DNA from: Paenibacillus glacialis
GTDB taxonomy: Bacteria > Bacillota > Bacilli > Paenibacillales > Paenibacillaceae
NCBI RefSeq assembly: GCF_001637205.1
Contig: NZ_LVJH01000007.1
Coordinates: forward strand, 1 to 64,000
Reading direction: 5' to 3'
Length of the DNA stretch: 64,000 bases
How positions within the stretch are numbered: the first letter of the stretch is position 1; each line of letters begins with the position of its first letter. This document shows, in pieces, positions 16,227 to 25,121 of this stretch. Below the pieces are notes generated by a model. That model was not told the DNA's origin and did not search any database. It was given only the letters and a program-made list of their open reading frames with translations. The translations under genes were made by a program, and so were the position numbers.

Positions 16227-17195
16227 ATGAAATTAGGAGTATTCATGGTATTGTTTGGCGGTCGTAAGCTTGAGGAGGCGTTAGATTATGTAGCTTCTAA
16301 AGGTCTGAAGGCTGTTGAGATCGGAAGTGGAGGAAATCCAGGTAAGGCACACTGTACACCAACGGATCTTCTGAATAATGAGAAAGAACTTAAGAATTTC
16401 AAAAAAGCAGTAGAATCACGCGGACTTACGATCAGTGCACTTAGCTGTCATGGTAATCCACTTCATCCACAGAAGCATTTGGCTAAGGCGGATCATGATG
16501 ATTTCGTGAATTCGGTCCTACTCGCTGAGAAACTTGAGGTACCTGTAGTAAATACCTTCTCTGGATGTCCTGGTGACCATGAGGATGCTAAATATCCGAA
16601 CTGGCCGGTTGCTCCGTGGCCGAACGACTTTCAAGAAATATTGAAATGGCAATGGGAGAACAAGGTTATTCCTTACTGGACCGAACAAGCTAAGTTTGCG
16701 AAAGACCATCATATCAAAATAGGTCTTGAGCTTCACGGAGGGTTCTCAGTTCATACACCAGCTACCCTGCTTCGTTTGCGTGAAGCAGCGGGTGAGACGA
16801 TCGGTGCTAACCTAGATCCAAGTCATATGTGGTGGCAGGGAATTGATCCGGTGCAAGCTATACACATTCTGGGGCGCGAAGGAGCGATCCATCATTTCCA
16901 TGCTAAGGATACAGTAATCGATCCGATTAATGTGAATAAACATGGTCTTACAGATATGCAGTCCTATGAGAAAATGTTGGACCGTGCATGGCAGTTCCGC
17001 AGTGTAGGCTACGGTCATGACATTAAGACGTGGGCGGATATTATTAGTGCTCTTCGTTTGGTAGGTTATGATTATGTTGTAAGTATTGAACATGAAGATG
17101 GACTGATGTCCGTTGAAGAAGGTTTTTCTAAAGCTGTACAGAATCTTCAACAGGTACTAATTGAAGAGCCACTTGGAGACATGTGGTGGGTATAG
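16227..17195 (+). CDS. Sugar phosphate isomerase/epimerase (TIM barrel)
   Basis: A 322-aa second xylose-isomerase-like TIM-barrel protein, longer than the first (14333) and of a different subgroup. Visible segments are VEIGSGGNPGKAHCTP, ALSCHGNPLHPQ, IGLELHGGFSVHTP, GANLDPSHMWWQGIDP and HHFHAKDT, giving the usual Glu/Asp/His metal ligands. AAGGAGGAG precedes the ATG. It is the last gene of the AraC-linked operon and is followed by a strong terminator. A role in isomerising or cleaving the oxidised intermediate is inference. Confidence 0.88.
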   Translation: MKLGVFMVLFGGRKLEEALDYVASKGLKAVEIGSGGNPGKAHCTPTDLLNNEKELKNFKKAVESRGLTISALSCHGNPLHPQKHLAKADHDDFVNSVLLAEKLEVPVVNTFSGCPGDHEDAKYPNWPVAPWPNDFQEILKWQWENKVIPYWTEQAKFAKDHHIKIGLELHGGFSVHTPATLLRLREAAGETIGANLDPSHMWWQGIDPVQAIHILGREGAIHHFHAKDTVIDPINVNKHGLTDMQSYEKMLDRAWQFRSVGYGHDIKTWADIISALRLVGYDYVVSIEHEDGLMSVEEGFSKAVQNLQQVLIEEPLGDMWWV

Positions 17196-17229
17196 GGTAT
17201 AGAGAGTAATATACTCGTGAATAAATAAG

Positions 17230-17264
17230 AGGACGGTTGCCAAGAGGCGACTGTCCTTTTTTTT
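17230..17264 (+). terminator. Terminator of the sugar operon
   Basis: A stem AGGACGGTTGCC / GGCGACTGTCCT with a short loop is followed by eight T residues. The dispersed repeat begins at the end of this T run. Confidence 0.9.
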
Positions 17265-17265
17265 G

Positions 17266-17350
17266 AAAATATAAGAAAGTATAGGTTGCACTCTTATACT
17301 AACGCTTATATTTCAACGCTAAACGTCGCTATGTCTCCAAAGGACAGCCA
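17266..17350. repeat. Dispersed hairpin repeat, copy 1
   Basis: This copy starts AAAATATAAGAAAGTATA right after a terminator T run and closes with CTTATATTTC, forming a nested palindrome of about 50 bp. A second small hairpin follows (GTCTCCAAAGGACAG). It resembles the copies at 38719, 47043 and 61450. The rest of the 367-bp space to the next gene (17351-17562) shows no further clear feature apart from AT-rich, promoter-like sequence. Confidence 0.7.
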
Positions 17351-17562
17351 TGTATGCTTGAATGAAGGTATAGCTGTTTACTATTGAGTATGATAAAAGT
17401 TAAATTTAAAAACGGGTAGTTATGTTATAGTATTTCAATCGAATGTTTTAAAGTGATGGGAAATGTGGTAAAATGAAATATACTAACTATTCGAAAGCTT
17501 TTGCATAGGTAATTCTTTTGACTCGAAGTTATTATGTTTTCCAATAAAGAGGTGAGGTTTAC

Positions 17563-17880
17563 ATGGGAAATGATCAGTTGCATTTGTGTCCACGATTTGA
17601 ATCAGCTTTTTCTTTTTTGGGCAAACGTTGGAATGGATTAATTATTCAGACCTTGATGAGTGGACCGAAAAGATTTAAAGATATCTCTAGTTTAATCCCT
17701 TCGATGAGCGATAAAATGTTGTCAGAACGGATGAAGGATCTAGAGTTAGAGGGAATCGTTGTTCGGCATGTTTATCCCGAGACTCCCGTACGAATTGAGT
17801 ATGAATTAACCGAAAAAGGCAAAGGACTGCGCTTGGTCATGGAACAGATACAATTCTGGGCCGAGAAGTGGGTAGACTAA
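17563..17880 (+). CDS. YodB-like HxlR-family redox-sensing repressor
   Basis: A 105-aa winged-helix regulator of the HxlR/MarR type. It closely resembles B. subtilis YodB in the segment CPRFESAFSFLGKRWNGLII, and C9 corresponds to the redox-sensing Cys6 of YodB. The wing region ETPVRIEYELTEKG is also conserved. The C-terminal cysteines of YodB are absent, since the protein stops at WAEKWVD; a disulfide mechanism like that of YodB is therefore unlikely, though thiol alkylation by quinones would remain possible. GAGGTG lies before the ATG. No obvious target gene is adjacent. Confidence 0.85.
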   Translation: MGNDQLHLCPRFESAFSFLGKRWNGLIIQTLMSGPKRFKDISSLIPSMSDKMLSERMKDLELEGIVVRHVYPETPVRIEYELTEKGKGLRLVMEQIQFWAEKWVD

Positions 17881-17914
17881 GCCTAAGATAGAGTATGGCC
17901 CTCCACCCGTTGCT

Positions 17915-17946
17915 AACCCCTTTTCATTTATGAAATGAGGGGTTTT
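17915..17946 (+). terminator. Terminator after the HxlR regulator
   Basis: AACCCC...GGGGTT with an inner TTTCAT/ATGAAA stem is followed by a T run. Confidence 0.85.
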
Positions 17947-18038
17947 TGCTTCTACATAACACTTGCCATGCACCATATGAAGGCATTTGTAGTATAATTG
18001 GGGAAAAATGAATTATGCGTATTGAAGGAGGGAATGAA

Positions 18039-18716
18039 TTGCGAGAAATAGTGCCCGCCCAAGAAGTCGTATATGGTAAAGAAGATATAGCTGAACTTGA
18101 GAATGCTTCGATTAAAGTTCAAAATGTCTACGATAAAGCGTTAGCTATGCTCCGTCGTTATTTACCTCAGTTGGTAAGTAGTGGTCCAGATGATCACAAT
18201 TCTACTTGTACTCAAAGCATAACGAATCAAGGTGTTTTTCAAAAATGGATTCAAGGCCCAAAAGGCTGGAAGTGTATCGGGTATGAATGGCAAACAGACG
18301 TTGATCCCAATTCGGAACAAGCGTATTTGCCAAATGCCCAATTACAAAGCATGATTCTACAAATCATGATATGGTCTCAATTTGAAAAGATCATTCTACT
18401 TCACCCCTTTTTGGGTCAAGAAGCCTTTTATAATAAAGAAGAATTAGAGACAATTTCTTCGTATTTCGTACCTACCTATATGAGCGTTACTCCTCTTATC
18501 GAACTCGGCAAACCCTATAAAAAACACAAAACGAGAGTTCCTATCTACCAAGAATTAATTTCTGCTCCCTCTTTATTGATCCAATCTGAAGGCATTCCGT
18601 TGAAAGGGACATGGATGACGGGTGTATATATTAATCAAGCAAATTTTCAGGGGATTGGCCCTTATATCAAAAATAGTAATGGATGTAGAACATTCATGGA
18701 AGCGTTAATCAATTGA
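18039..18716 (+). CDS. Unknown 225-aa protein
   Basis: I do not recognise this family. The product is soluble, with no signal or membrane segment. Aromatic and Gln-rich stretches include VFQKWIQGPKGWKCIGYEWQ and FQGIGPYIKNSNGCRTFMEA near the C-terminus. GGAGGG at about 18027-18032 favours the TTG at 18039; the in-frame ATG at 18015 lies upstream of that site and would give 233 aa. A TATAAT at 17993-17998 is the likely -10. It is followed by the lipoprotein gene on the same strand, about 70 bp on. Confidence 0.6.
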   Translation: MREIVPAQEVVYGKEDIAELENASIKVQNVYDKALAMLRRYLPQLVSSGPDDHNSTCTQSITNQGVFQKWIQGPKGWKCIGYEWQTDVDPNSEQAYLPNAQLQSMILQIMIWSQFEKIILLHPFLGQEAFYNKEELETISSYFVPTYMSVTPLIELGKPYKKHKTRVPIYQELISAPSLLIQSEGIPLKGTWMTGVYINQANFQGIGPYIKNSNGCRTFMEALIN

Positions 18717-18784
18717 TTGCGTTTTCACTCATCTGATTTCCAAGGTATAATAGATAATGAGATCTATTGTGGGGTGGTGCACAG

Positions 18785-19492
18785 ATGAGAATAACAAAAT
18801 CAGGGTTAGGAATATTGGCTATATTAATGGCAATCATGACTGCGGGATGTGGTTCGAATTCGTTGTCATCAGAGCTTGCTTCGGATGTTAAATCCACGAA
18901 TGATTCAACCGGAATTTCAATAGAAGTAGAAGGTAGTTTTTTATCATCAAGTGATGTTCAAAGGTTAGAAGATAATATCGTTCCGGGCTTATCCATTAGA
19001 GAAGCATTAGTGAATAGCAGAATTACAGAACTTTCGCCGGCAGGAGCAAGTATACAGTCCATTCGCGGGGTAACGCTAGATCCCACACTACAATGGGCTA
19101 TCAGTATCAATGGAGATCGTCTAGACGTTGGCGACTGGGACACAAATGTGAATAATAATGATGTTATTTCGATAGAAGTCCTTTCTTCAAACAACACAAA
19201 GAACGTAGATATCATCATTGTGACGGTGAATGGTGGTAGGCTGCAACCAGAACTTACTCATTCGTATGTAGGTCCATATACAAATGAAGTGGTTATTAGA
19301 GATTTATTGAAACAAAGTGGAATTGTGGTCTTAAGTGATAATAATAAAATGATCAAGATGGTACAAGGGTATAACCCAAAAGTTAATGAGAAGTGGGTAC
19401 TTAAAGTTAATAATAAACTACTAAATGCTAATGGACTGGATATGAAACTTAAGCCTCAGGATGAAGTCACAATGGAGTTGAATAATTCATAG
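18785..19492 (+). CDS. Lipoprotein with two DUF4430-like domains
   Basis: A 235-aa exported lipoprotein. The signal is basic then hydrophobic (MRITKSGLGILAILMAIM) with lipobox TAGC. Two repeats of a DUF4430/transcobalamin-C-like beta-grasp domain follow, about 40-130 and 135-235: each pairs a buried Trp segment (LQWAISINGDRLDVGDWDT; KWVLKVNNKLLNANGLD) with a closing VISIEV/VTMEL strand. The start at 18785 follows GGGGTGGTG. A TATAAT lies at 18746-18751. Family members are often cell-surface binding modules; the ligand is unknown. Confidence 0.72.
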   Translation: MRITKSGLGILAILMAIMTAGCGSNSLSSELASDVKSTNDSTGISIEVEGSFLSSSDVQRLEDNIVPGLSIREALVNSRITELSPAGASIQSIRGVTLDPTLQWAISINGDRLDVGDWDTNVNNNDVISIEVLSSNNTKNVDIIIVTVNGGRLQPELTHSYVGPYTNEVVIRDLLKQSGIVVLSDNNKMIKMVQGYNPKVNEKWVLKVNNKLLNANGLDMKLKPQDEVTMELNNS

Positions 19493-19507
19493 ATTAAATA
19501 TACATTT

Positions 19508-19550
19508 CGTGATTACAATCACAAGCCGATCGTCCTCCTAGGTGTAGCCT
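19508..19550 (+). promoter_or_regulatory. Fnr-type site and putative -10 of the RIC gene
   Basis: CGTGA-TTACAA-TCACA at 19508-19523 matches TGTGA-N6-TCACA at 9 of 10 positions and is nearly identical to the site at the nirK operon. A weak extended -10 (TGTAGCCT, 19543-19550) would put the transcription start near 19557, about 41 bp from the centre of the site. Confidence 0.65.
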
Positions 19551-19584
19551 GAATAGGTAGATCAAGAAAAGATACCTAGGAGGA
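19533..19584 (+). promoter_or_regulatory. Inverted repeat covering the RIC ribosome binding site
   Basis: TCCTCCTAGGT (19533-19543) is perfectly complementary to ACCTAGGAGGA (19574-19584), and the second arm contains the AGGAGGA ribosome binding site of the gene at 19593. A transcript starting upstream would hide the site in an 11-bp stem; one starting near 19557 would not contain the first arm. Confidence 0.65.
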
Positions 19585-19592
19585 ATTTAAGA

Positions 19593-20312
19593 ATGTCAAG
19601 TGAACCCCTTGTTTTTAGTGCTAATCATATCGTAAGTGATATTGTTATAAAGTTTCCAAAAGCGAGTGACTATTTCCGAGATCATAAGATTGATTTCTGT
19701 TGTGGCGGTAAACGTCCACTCGTGGATGCCGTGCAAGAGAGAGGTCTGGATATTGATGAAGTACTAGAAGCATTACATCATCTGGCTGCTAACCATGCGG
19801 GTCTAAATGAAGATAATGAGGCAATGAACCGTTTCGTGGAAATGGACTCGCAATCTTTGATTCAATATATAGTAAGTAAACACCACGATTACTTACGTGC
19901 TGAGCTTCCTGAAGTTTATAAGAATGTTGCGAGGGTTAACAGAGTTCATGGTGAGCATGATCTTCATTTGGGACAATTGTATGTTCTGTATACAAAACTT
20001 AAGGATGAGTTACTTGAACATACCACGAATGAAGAAGAACAAATTTTTCCACGGATGGTTGCCCAAGATCAATCCATTGAAACATCTTCTCACCAAGAGC
20101 TTTATGATTCGATTCAGTTATTAGAGGATGAGCATGACCAAGCGGGTAATATACTAAAAGAGATCAGGGCGATCACGAATGATTTCACGCCTCCTGCGAA
20201 TGCTTGCACTACGTATCGTATAACGTATGAAAGACTAGCTGAGCTTGAACGAATGACATTTGAACATGTGCATTTGGAGAACAACATTTTGTTCCCACGT
20301 TTTCAAGGCTAA
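19593..20312 (+). CDS. scdA: Iron-sulfur cluster repair di-iron protein (RIC, ScdA/YtfE)
   Basis: This 239-aa cytoplasmic protein repairs Fe-S clusters damaged by nitric oxide or oxidants. The N-terminal ScdA domain has the DFCCGGKRPL motif at about 34-43. The hemerythrin-like part supplies iron ligands in SKHHDYLRAELP, RVHGEHDLHL, TTNEEEQIFP, EDEHDQAG and FEHVHLENNILFPR. It sits between the lipoprotein gene and nirB with its own Fnr-type site, and fits a response to NO formed by NirK and NirB nearby. Confidence 0.93.
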   Translation: MSSEPLVFSANHIVSDIVIKFPKASDYFRDHKIDFCCGGKRPLVDAVQERGLDIDEVLEALHHLAANHAGLNEDNEAMNRFVEMDSQSLIQYIVSKHHDYLRAELPEVYKNVARVNRVHGEHDLHLGQLYVLYTKLKDELLEHTTNEEEQIFPRMVAQDQSIETSSHQELYDSIQLLEDEHDQAGNILKEIRAITNDFTPPANACTTYRITYERLAELERMTFEHVHLENNILFPRFQG

Positions 20313-20430
20313 GTGAGGGTGTGTATGAATAGAATCGATCGTTTTGATTCTATTCTTTTTGCGCTATTCAATTAGTCAACCTCAATACGATTAAGAATGT
20401 TCACGTATTTTATAAAATTGTGAACTTATT

Positions 20431-20494
20431 TGTGATTTTATTCACAAATAATGTGAATGAAATCACAAAAAGAAATATTTGCAGGTGATACACT
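20431..20494 (+). promoter_or_regulatory. Two perfect Fnr boxes and -10 of nirBDC
   Basis: TGTGA-TTTTAT-TCACA (20431-20446) and TGTGA-ATGAAA-TCACA (20452-20467) both match the Crp/Fnr consensus at all ten positions, spaced 21 bp (two helical turns). An extended -10 TGATACACT (hexamer 20489-20494) gives a start near 20501, about 41 bp from the centre of the second box, the class II position. Confidence 0.85.
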
Positions 20495-20533
20495 TCTTAA
20501 TATAAGGCAAGGCAGAGAAGGAGGCTTTCTAAT

Positions 20534-22975
20534 ATGCAAAAATCAAAAAGAGAGAAGCTAGTGGTTATCGGTAATGGTATGGCTGGTATAAGTACAGTTG
20601 AACAAATTCTGAAACTAAGCGATTCATTTGATATTACGGTATTTGGTAGTGAGCCACATCCTAACTACAATCGAATTATGCTCTCCTATGTTCTGGAAGG
20701 TAGCAAGACGGTCGAAGATATTGTCTTGAACGACTGGAACTGGTATAAAGATAATCGAATTACGCTGCATACGACAACAACGGTGACGCATATTGATGCG
20801 ATAAACAAGAAAGTCACAACGGACAATGGGATGACGGAATGTTACGATAAGATCATTATCGCGACAGGATCTAATCCATTCATTCTACCAATTCCTGGTA
20901 GTGATAAGGAAGGTGTAGTAGGGTTTAGAGATATTAGTGACTGTAACCAAATGCTAGATGCGTCTCGGAAATATAATAAGGCTGCGGTTATTGGTGGCGG
21001 ATTATTAGGATTAGAAGCTGCTAAGGGACTTGTGAATTTGGGTATGGATGTAACGGTAGTCCATTTGATGGAAGATATTATGGAACGACAACTGGATCAC
21101 AGCGCTTCGTCAATGTTACAAGCGGAATTGGAACGTCAAGGCATTAAATTCGCTATGGGCAAACAAACCTCTGAACTTATAGGGGGAGATCGAGTAAGTG
21201 GACTACAGTTTAGCGATGGTAGCGTATTAGATGCGGAGCTTGTTGTTATGGCAGTGGGGATTAAACCCAACATAGCACTTGCGAAAAATAGTGGTATGGA
21301 AGTAGAAAGAGGTATTGTTGTAGATGATTATATGCGTACTTCATTTGAAGGTGTATATTCTGTTGGTGAGTGTACGCAACATCGGGGAGTATGTTATGGG
21401 CTCGTAGCTCCGTTATTTGAACAAGGACACGTGTTGGCTAAGCATATATGCGGAGTAGATACTTTACCTTATGAAGGTTCTATTGTGGCAACCAAGCTCA
21501 AAATTTCTGGAGTTGATGTATTCTCAGCAGGTGAGTTTGTTGAAGGACCGGAACATACCGTGATTGCTGCTAAAGACGAGTGGAAACGAACCTATAAGAA
21601 AGTTCTTTTGCGTGACAATGTCATTGCTGGAGCTGTATTGTTCGGAGATGTAACAGAGTCTTCCAATCTCCAGAGATTGATTAAACAACAATCTGAAATG
21701 ACAGATGATATTTATAATACAGTCATGGGTACAGGATGCTGCGGTGGTGGTGCTAAGAAACAATCCTCTGTAGAAACAATGTCTGATGATGAGATTGTGT
21801 GTGGATGTAATGGGGTAACTAAGAAAACAATTGTCGATGTTATTACGGATCAGGGGTTAACGACGGTAGATGAAATTAAAGCTTGTACTGGTGCAACCCG
21901 TTCGTGTGGAGGATGTAAACCCGTTGTTGAACAAATATTGCAGTATGTCCTTGGGGATGGCTTCAAGGTCGCTTCGAAACAAGGGATATGTGGTTGTACT
22001 TCGCGTGATCGGGATGAGGTAGTAGCAGAGATTACGGCGAAAGGCTTGACAACGACACGTGAAGTAATGAATGTACTTGGGTGGAGTAACGCGGAAGGCT
22101 GCTCGAAATGCCGTCCGGCAATCAACTATTACTTAGGCATGATTTATCCAGAGAGTTATGAAGATGAGAAAGAGTCACGTTTTGTTAACGAACGAATGAA
22201 CGCAAATATTCAAAAAGACGGGACTTACACAGTTGTTCCTCGGATGTATGGCGGTATTACGACACCAGAAGATCTTAAGAAAATCGCTGATGTTTCCTTG
22301 AAATATGATGTTAAGGTCGTTAAGGTGACGGGCGGACAAAGGCTAGCTCTGATTGGAGTCAAGAAGGAAGACTTACCTAAAGTATGGGAAGAACTTGATA
22401 TGCCTTCAGGTTATGCTTATGCCAAATCGCTACGCACCGTCAAAACGTGTGTGGGTTCCCAGTTCTGTCGATTCGGTACACAAGATTCCATGGCAATGGG
22501 AGAACTTTTAGAACGTAAATTCGAGCGTCTCGACTTACCTGCTAAATTTAAATATGCTGTGAATGGTTGTCCGCGTAACTGTGCAGAAGCATGTACCAAG
22601 GATATCGGTATCGTCGGAAATGATGGAGGATGGGAAATCTTTATCGGAGGTAATGGAGGAATTAAGTCTCGCATTGCTGATAGCTTTTGTAAGGTTAAAA
22701 CGGATGAAGAATTGATTGAGATTTGTGGAGCAATTATGCAGTATTATCGTGAAACAGGTAAATATTTGGAGAGAACTTCGGAATGGGTCGAACGGATAAG
22801 CCTTGAACAGATTCAATCTGTGATAGTGGATAATCTAGATAACCGTAAAGAGCTCGTTAATCGAATTGAAATTGCTCTTCAACAGGTAGAAGAACCATGG
22901 AAAAAGATGCTTAATGATGACAAAACACGTAGAGCACTGTTTGAAGATCATAAATCTGCCATTTCAGTGGAATAA
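20534..22975 (+). CDS. nirB: NADH-dependent nitrite reductase large subunit
   Basis: This 813-aa cytoplasmic siroheme enzyme reduces nitrite to ammonium. Domains in order are an FAD site (VIGNGMAGISTVEQ, about 12-25), an NADH site (AVIGGGLLGLEAAKG, about 152-166), a BFD-like [2Fe-2S] region (CGCNGVTKKTI, CTGATRSCGGC) with a second Cys-rich segment, and the sulfite/nitrite reductase domain with the [4Fe-4S]-siroheme ligands in TCVGSQFCRFG and NGCPRNCAEACTKD. AGAAGGAGGC precedes the ATG. It heads the nirBDC operon behind two Fnr boxes, indicating anaerobic respiratory or fermentative nitrite use. Confidence 0.96.
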   Translation: MQKSKREKLVVIGNGMAGISTVEQILKLSDSFDITVFGSEPHPNYNRIMLSYVLEGSKTVEDIVLNDWNWYKDNRITLHTTTTVTHIDAINKKVTTDNGMTECYDKIIIATGSNPFILPIPGSDKEGVVGFRDISDCNQMLDASRKYNKAAVIGGGLLGLEAAKGLVNLGMDVTVVHLMEDIMERQLDHSASSMLQAELERQGIKFAMGKQTSELIGGDRVSGLQFSDGSVLDAELVVMAVGIKPNIALAKNSGMEVERGIVVDDYMRTSFEGVYSVGECTQHRGVCYGLVAPLFEQGHVLAKHICGVDTLPYEGSIVATKLKISGVDVFSAGEFVEGPEHTVIAAKDEWKRTYKKVLLRDNVIAGAVLFGDVTESSNLQRLIKQQSEMTDDIYNTVMGTGCCGGGAKKQSSVETMSDDEIVCGCNGVTKKTIVDVITDQGLTTVDEIKACTGATRSCGGCKPVVEQILQYVLGDGFKVASKQGICGCTSRDRDEVVAEITAKGLTTTREVMNVLGWSNAEGCSKCRPAINYYLGMIYPESYEDEKESRFVNERMNANIQKDGTYTVVPRMYGGITTPEDLKKIADVSLKYDVKVVKVTGGQRLALIGVKKEDLPKVWEELDMPSGYAYAKSLRTVKTCVGSQFCRFGTQDSMAMGELLERKFERLDLPAKFKYAVNGCPRNCAEACTKDIGIVGNDGGWEIFIGGNGGIKSRIADSFCKVKTDEELIEICGAIMQYYRETGKYLERTSEWVERISLEQIQSVIVDNLDNRKELVNRIEIALQQVEEPWKKMLNDDKTRRALFEDHKSAISVE

Positions 22976-23012
22976 CCTAATTGTATGTTGAATGGAAAGG
23001 GGAAGAGTTCAA

Positions 23013-23339
23013 ATGGAATTGACAACAAATTATTATTCTATTGGGTCGATTGACGAATGTTTAGTACAAGTGGGTCGCGTTGTGATCATTGAAGGTCAGG
23101 AGATTGCTATATTCCGCACTTCGGATGGGAATGTATACGCTTTGGAGAACAAGTCTCCACATCCTAAGGGAGGGCCATTGGCCGAAGCAATCGTATCTGG
23201 CCATTATATCTATGATCCCTTATATGACTGGAAGATTGATCTAACGAACGGAGCAGTGCAAGCACCAGATACAGGGCAAGTCGCAACATACCCTGTTATT
23301 GTGAAGAATGAAGAAATTCAAGTTGGTTTTTGTGCATAA
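23013..23339 (+). CDS. nirD: Nitrite reductase small subunit (Rieske-like, without Cys ligands)
   Basis: A 108-aa partner of NirB with a Rieske-like fold. The positions that hold the cluster in true Rieske proteins read KSPHPKGGPLAEA and YDPLYDWKIDL: the two Cys are replaced by Ser and Asp, and only one of the two His is kept, so no [2Fe-2S] cluster is expected. NirD proteins without the cluster are known, so this does not make it inactive. The ATG at 23013 follows AAAGGGG; the open frame extends 7 codons upstream without support. It lies 37 bp after nirB. Confidence 0.9.
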   Translation: MELTTNYYSIGSIDECLVQVGRVVIIEGQEIAIFRTSDGNVYALENKSPHPKGGPLAEAIVSGHYIYDPLYDWKIDLTNGAVQAPDTGQVATYPVIVKNEEIQVGFCA

Positions 23340-23397
23340 CATTCTAGCGCATGATAACAAGAAATAACGAATTAGACAATTTCAGGAGGCGGTCTGC

Positions 23398-24183
23398 TTG
23401 TATACGCAAAGTGTAGAGACCATAGTGGAGTCGGCGGTTAAGAAAAAAGAAAAGATGAATGAGAGTCTACTTCGCTATACAATAGCAGCTGCCTTAGCGG
23501 GTGCCTATGTGGGAATTGGGATTATCCTAATTTTCTCATTAGGTGCCCCATTAGCTGCGATCAAGTCTCCATTTCAATCACTCATTATGGGAGGATCATT
23601 TGGAATCGCACTGACGTTAGTCATATTTGCAGGATCAGAGTTATTTACGGGTAATAATATGTTTTTTACGATGAGTACATTAGCAGGAAGAACAACGGTA
23701 AAGGATACACTCAAGAACTGGAGTATTGTTTTTATAGGTAATGTACTAGGGGCTATTGTACTAAGCTTATTAATTCTAGGTGCGGGTCTGTTCAAGGGGA
23801 TACCTGCTGAGCATCTTCTCTTTGCAGCAGCAGCTAAAAAGATGAGCCTACCCGTAATGGAACTGTTTTTTCGCGGTATTCTTTGTAACTGGTTGGTATG
23901 TCTAGCTATTTGGATGTCCATGCGGGCAAAGGAAGAAGTCGCTAGGTTAATCCTCATTTGGTGGTGTCTATTTGCATTTATTGCGAGTGGTTATGAGCAT
24001 AGTGTGGCTAACATGACATTATTAAGTATCGCTACCTTACTACCGAATCACCCAGAAACAATATCCATTGCTGGATGGTTACACAATATGATCCCTGTTA
24101 CTTTAGGTAATATTGTTGGCGGAGGTCTGTTCGTTGGTATGACATATTGGGTGATTTCCCCCGTTCGGAGAAATAAGAAATAA
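23398..24183 (+). CDS. nirC: Formate/nitrite channel (FNT family)
   Basis: A 261-aa membrane protein with six hydrophobic segments and the FNT features: LITGGSFG-like loop (LIMGGSFGIALTLVIFAGSE), ELFTGNNMFF, and the FRGILCNWLVCLAIWMS and ASGYEHSVANM segments with the central His. In this operon it most likely moves nitrite across the membrane for NirBD, though a formate role is possible given pfl downstream. The TTG at 23398 is the start, with AGGAGG 8 bases upstream. The operon ends at the terminator at 24237. Confidence 0.92.
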   Translation: MYTQSVETIVESAVKKKEKMNESLLRYTIAAALAGAYVGIGIILIFSLGAPLAAIKSPFQSLIMGGSFGIALTLVIFAGSELFTGNNMFFTMSTLAGRTTVKDTLKNWSIVFIGNVLGAIVLSLLILGAGLFKGIPAEHLLFAAAAKKMSLPVMELFFRGILCNWLVCLAIWMSMRAKEEVARLILIWWCLFAFIASGYEHSVANMTLLSIATLLPNHPETISIAGWLHNMIPVTLGNIVGGGLFVGMTYWVISPVRRNKK

Positions 24184-24236
24184 TCACCGGTTTATTAGGA
24201 AATAATAAAGTAGCATTGGAGTTTTATTAGAGAAAG

Positions 24237-24272
24237 AAGGAGCTGTATCGAATATTCGATACAGCTCCTTTT
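24237..24272. terminator. Bidirectional terminator between nirC and fnr
   Basis: AAGGAGCTGTATCGAATATT and its perfect reverse complement form a 17-bp palindromic stem flanked by AAAG and TTTTG. Confidence 0.9.
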
Positions 24273-24293
24273 GTTCGTTCAATAAGAATCTCA

Positions 24294-25010
24294 CTAGATC
24301 CGGCAAATTTCATTTGGACAAAACTCGCAGTGGCAGATCTCTTGGAGCATCGCAAGATCTTTAATTACGATCATTCCGCTATCATATTCAACAGCGTCCT
24401 TTTTACGAAGATCACTGAGCATGCGATTGACACTTTCACGAGTAGCGCCAATCATGTTGGATAAATCAGTATGTGTAATTTTTTTGTTTATGAGAATGTT
24501 GTCACCTTGCTCCTCGCCATAAGTGTTACCTAGCCGGATTAAAGTGGAGCAAAGAGCACCTGGTTTACCATACAGCATCAAATCCCGGAATTTCGTCTGT
24601 GTTAGACGATGGTGAATACCCATCCATTTCATGAAATCAATTGCGAATTCACAATGCTGACAGATCAATATTTCTAAATCTTTATGTTCTATGACTCCGA
24701 TCTCGCTCTCTTCTAGAACTTCAGCATTGAAGCTATGTTTGGTACTAAAGAATGGATCAGCTTGACCTACCATATCTCCTGTTTGATACATATATAGTAT
24801 AAGCTCTTTGCCTTCATCAGTAGATTTGGTTAATTTTATGCGTCCGCGTTTAATATAGAATAACTTATCAGATACATCACCCTCCCAAAAAAGGTGTGAT
24901 CCTTCTGGAACAATACGATCCTTCATACTAACGAGTAGACGGTTAAAGTTCGATTCAGAAAAGCAATTTGTATTTCCATGTTCCTTAATAACATTTAGAT
25001 GTTCACTCAT
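24294..25010 (-). CDS. fnr: Fnr, oxygen-sensing [4Fe-4S] transcriptional activator
   Basis: A 238-aa Crp-family regulator of the Bacillus Fnr type. The beta-roll runs about 25-120 (VPEGSHLFWEGDVSDKLFYI), then the dimer helix, then the helix-turn-helix near 178-200 (ITHTDLSNMIGATRESVNRM). The C-terminal tail CHCEFCPNEIC provides C228, C231 and C236, matching the spacing of the three cysteine ligands in B. subtilis Fnr, and D143 fits the fourth ligand. It should bind DNA when oxygen is absent. TGTGA-type sites occur before nirK, scdA, nirB, adhE and pflB in this window, its probable targets. It is divergent from adhE. Confidence 0.94.
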   Translation of the reverse strand: MSEHLNVIKEHGNTNCFSESNFNRLLVSMKDRIVPEGSHLFWEGDVSDKLFYIKRGRIKLTKSTDEGKELILYMYQTGDMVGQADPFFSTKHSFNAEVLEESEIGVIEHKDLEILICQHCEFAIDFMKWMGIHHRLTQTKFRDLMLYGKPGALCSTLIRLGNTYGEEQGDNILINKKITHTDLSNMIGATRESVNRMLSDLRKKDAVEYDSGMIVIKDLAMLQEICHCEFCPNEICRI

Positions 25011-25121
25011 GGTCGTTATCCCCTTATCTTTAATTTTCGGTAAATTTTAAACTAATTATAACGTTAAAAATCACATTTGTGGGAGGAATAATACGTCGAT
25101 AAGTGGCAAATTTAAAAACAT

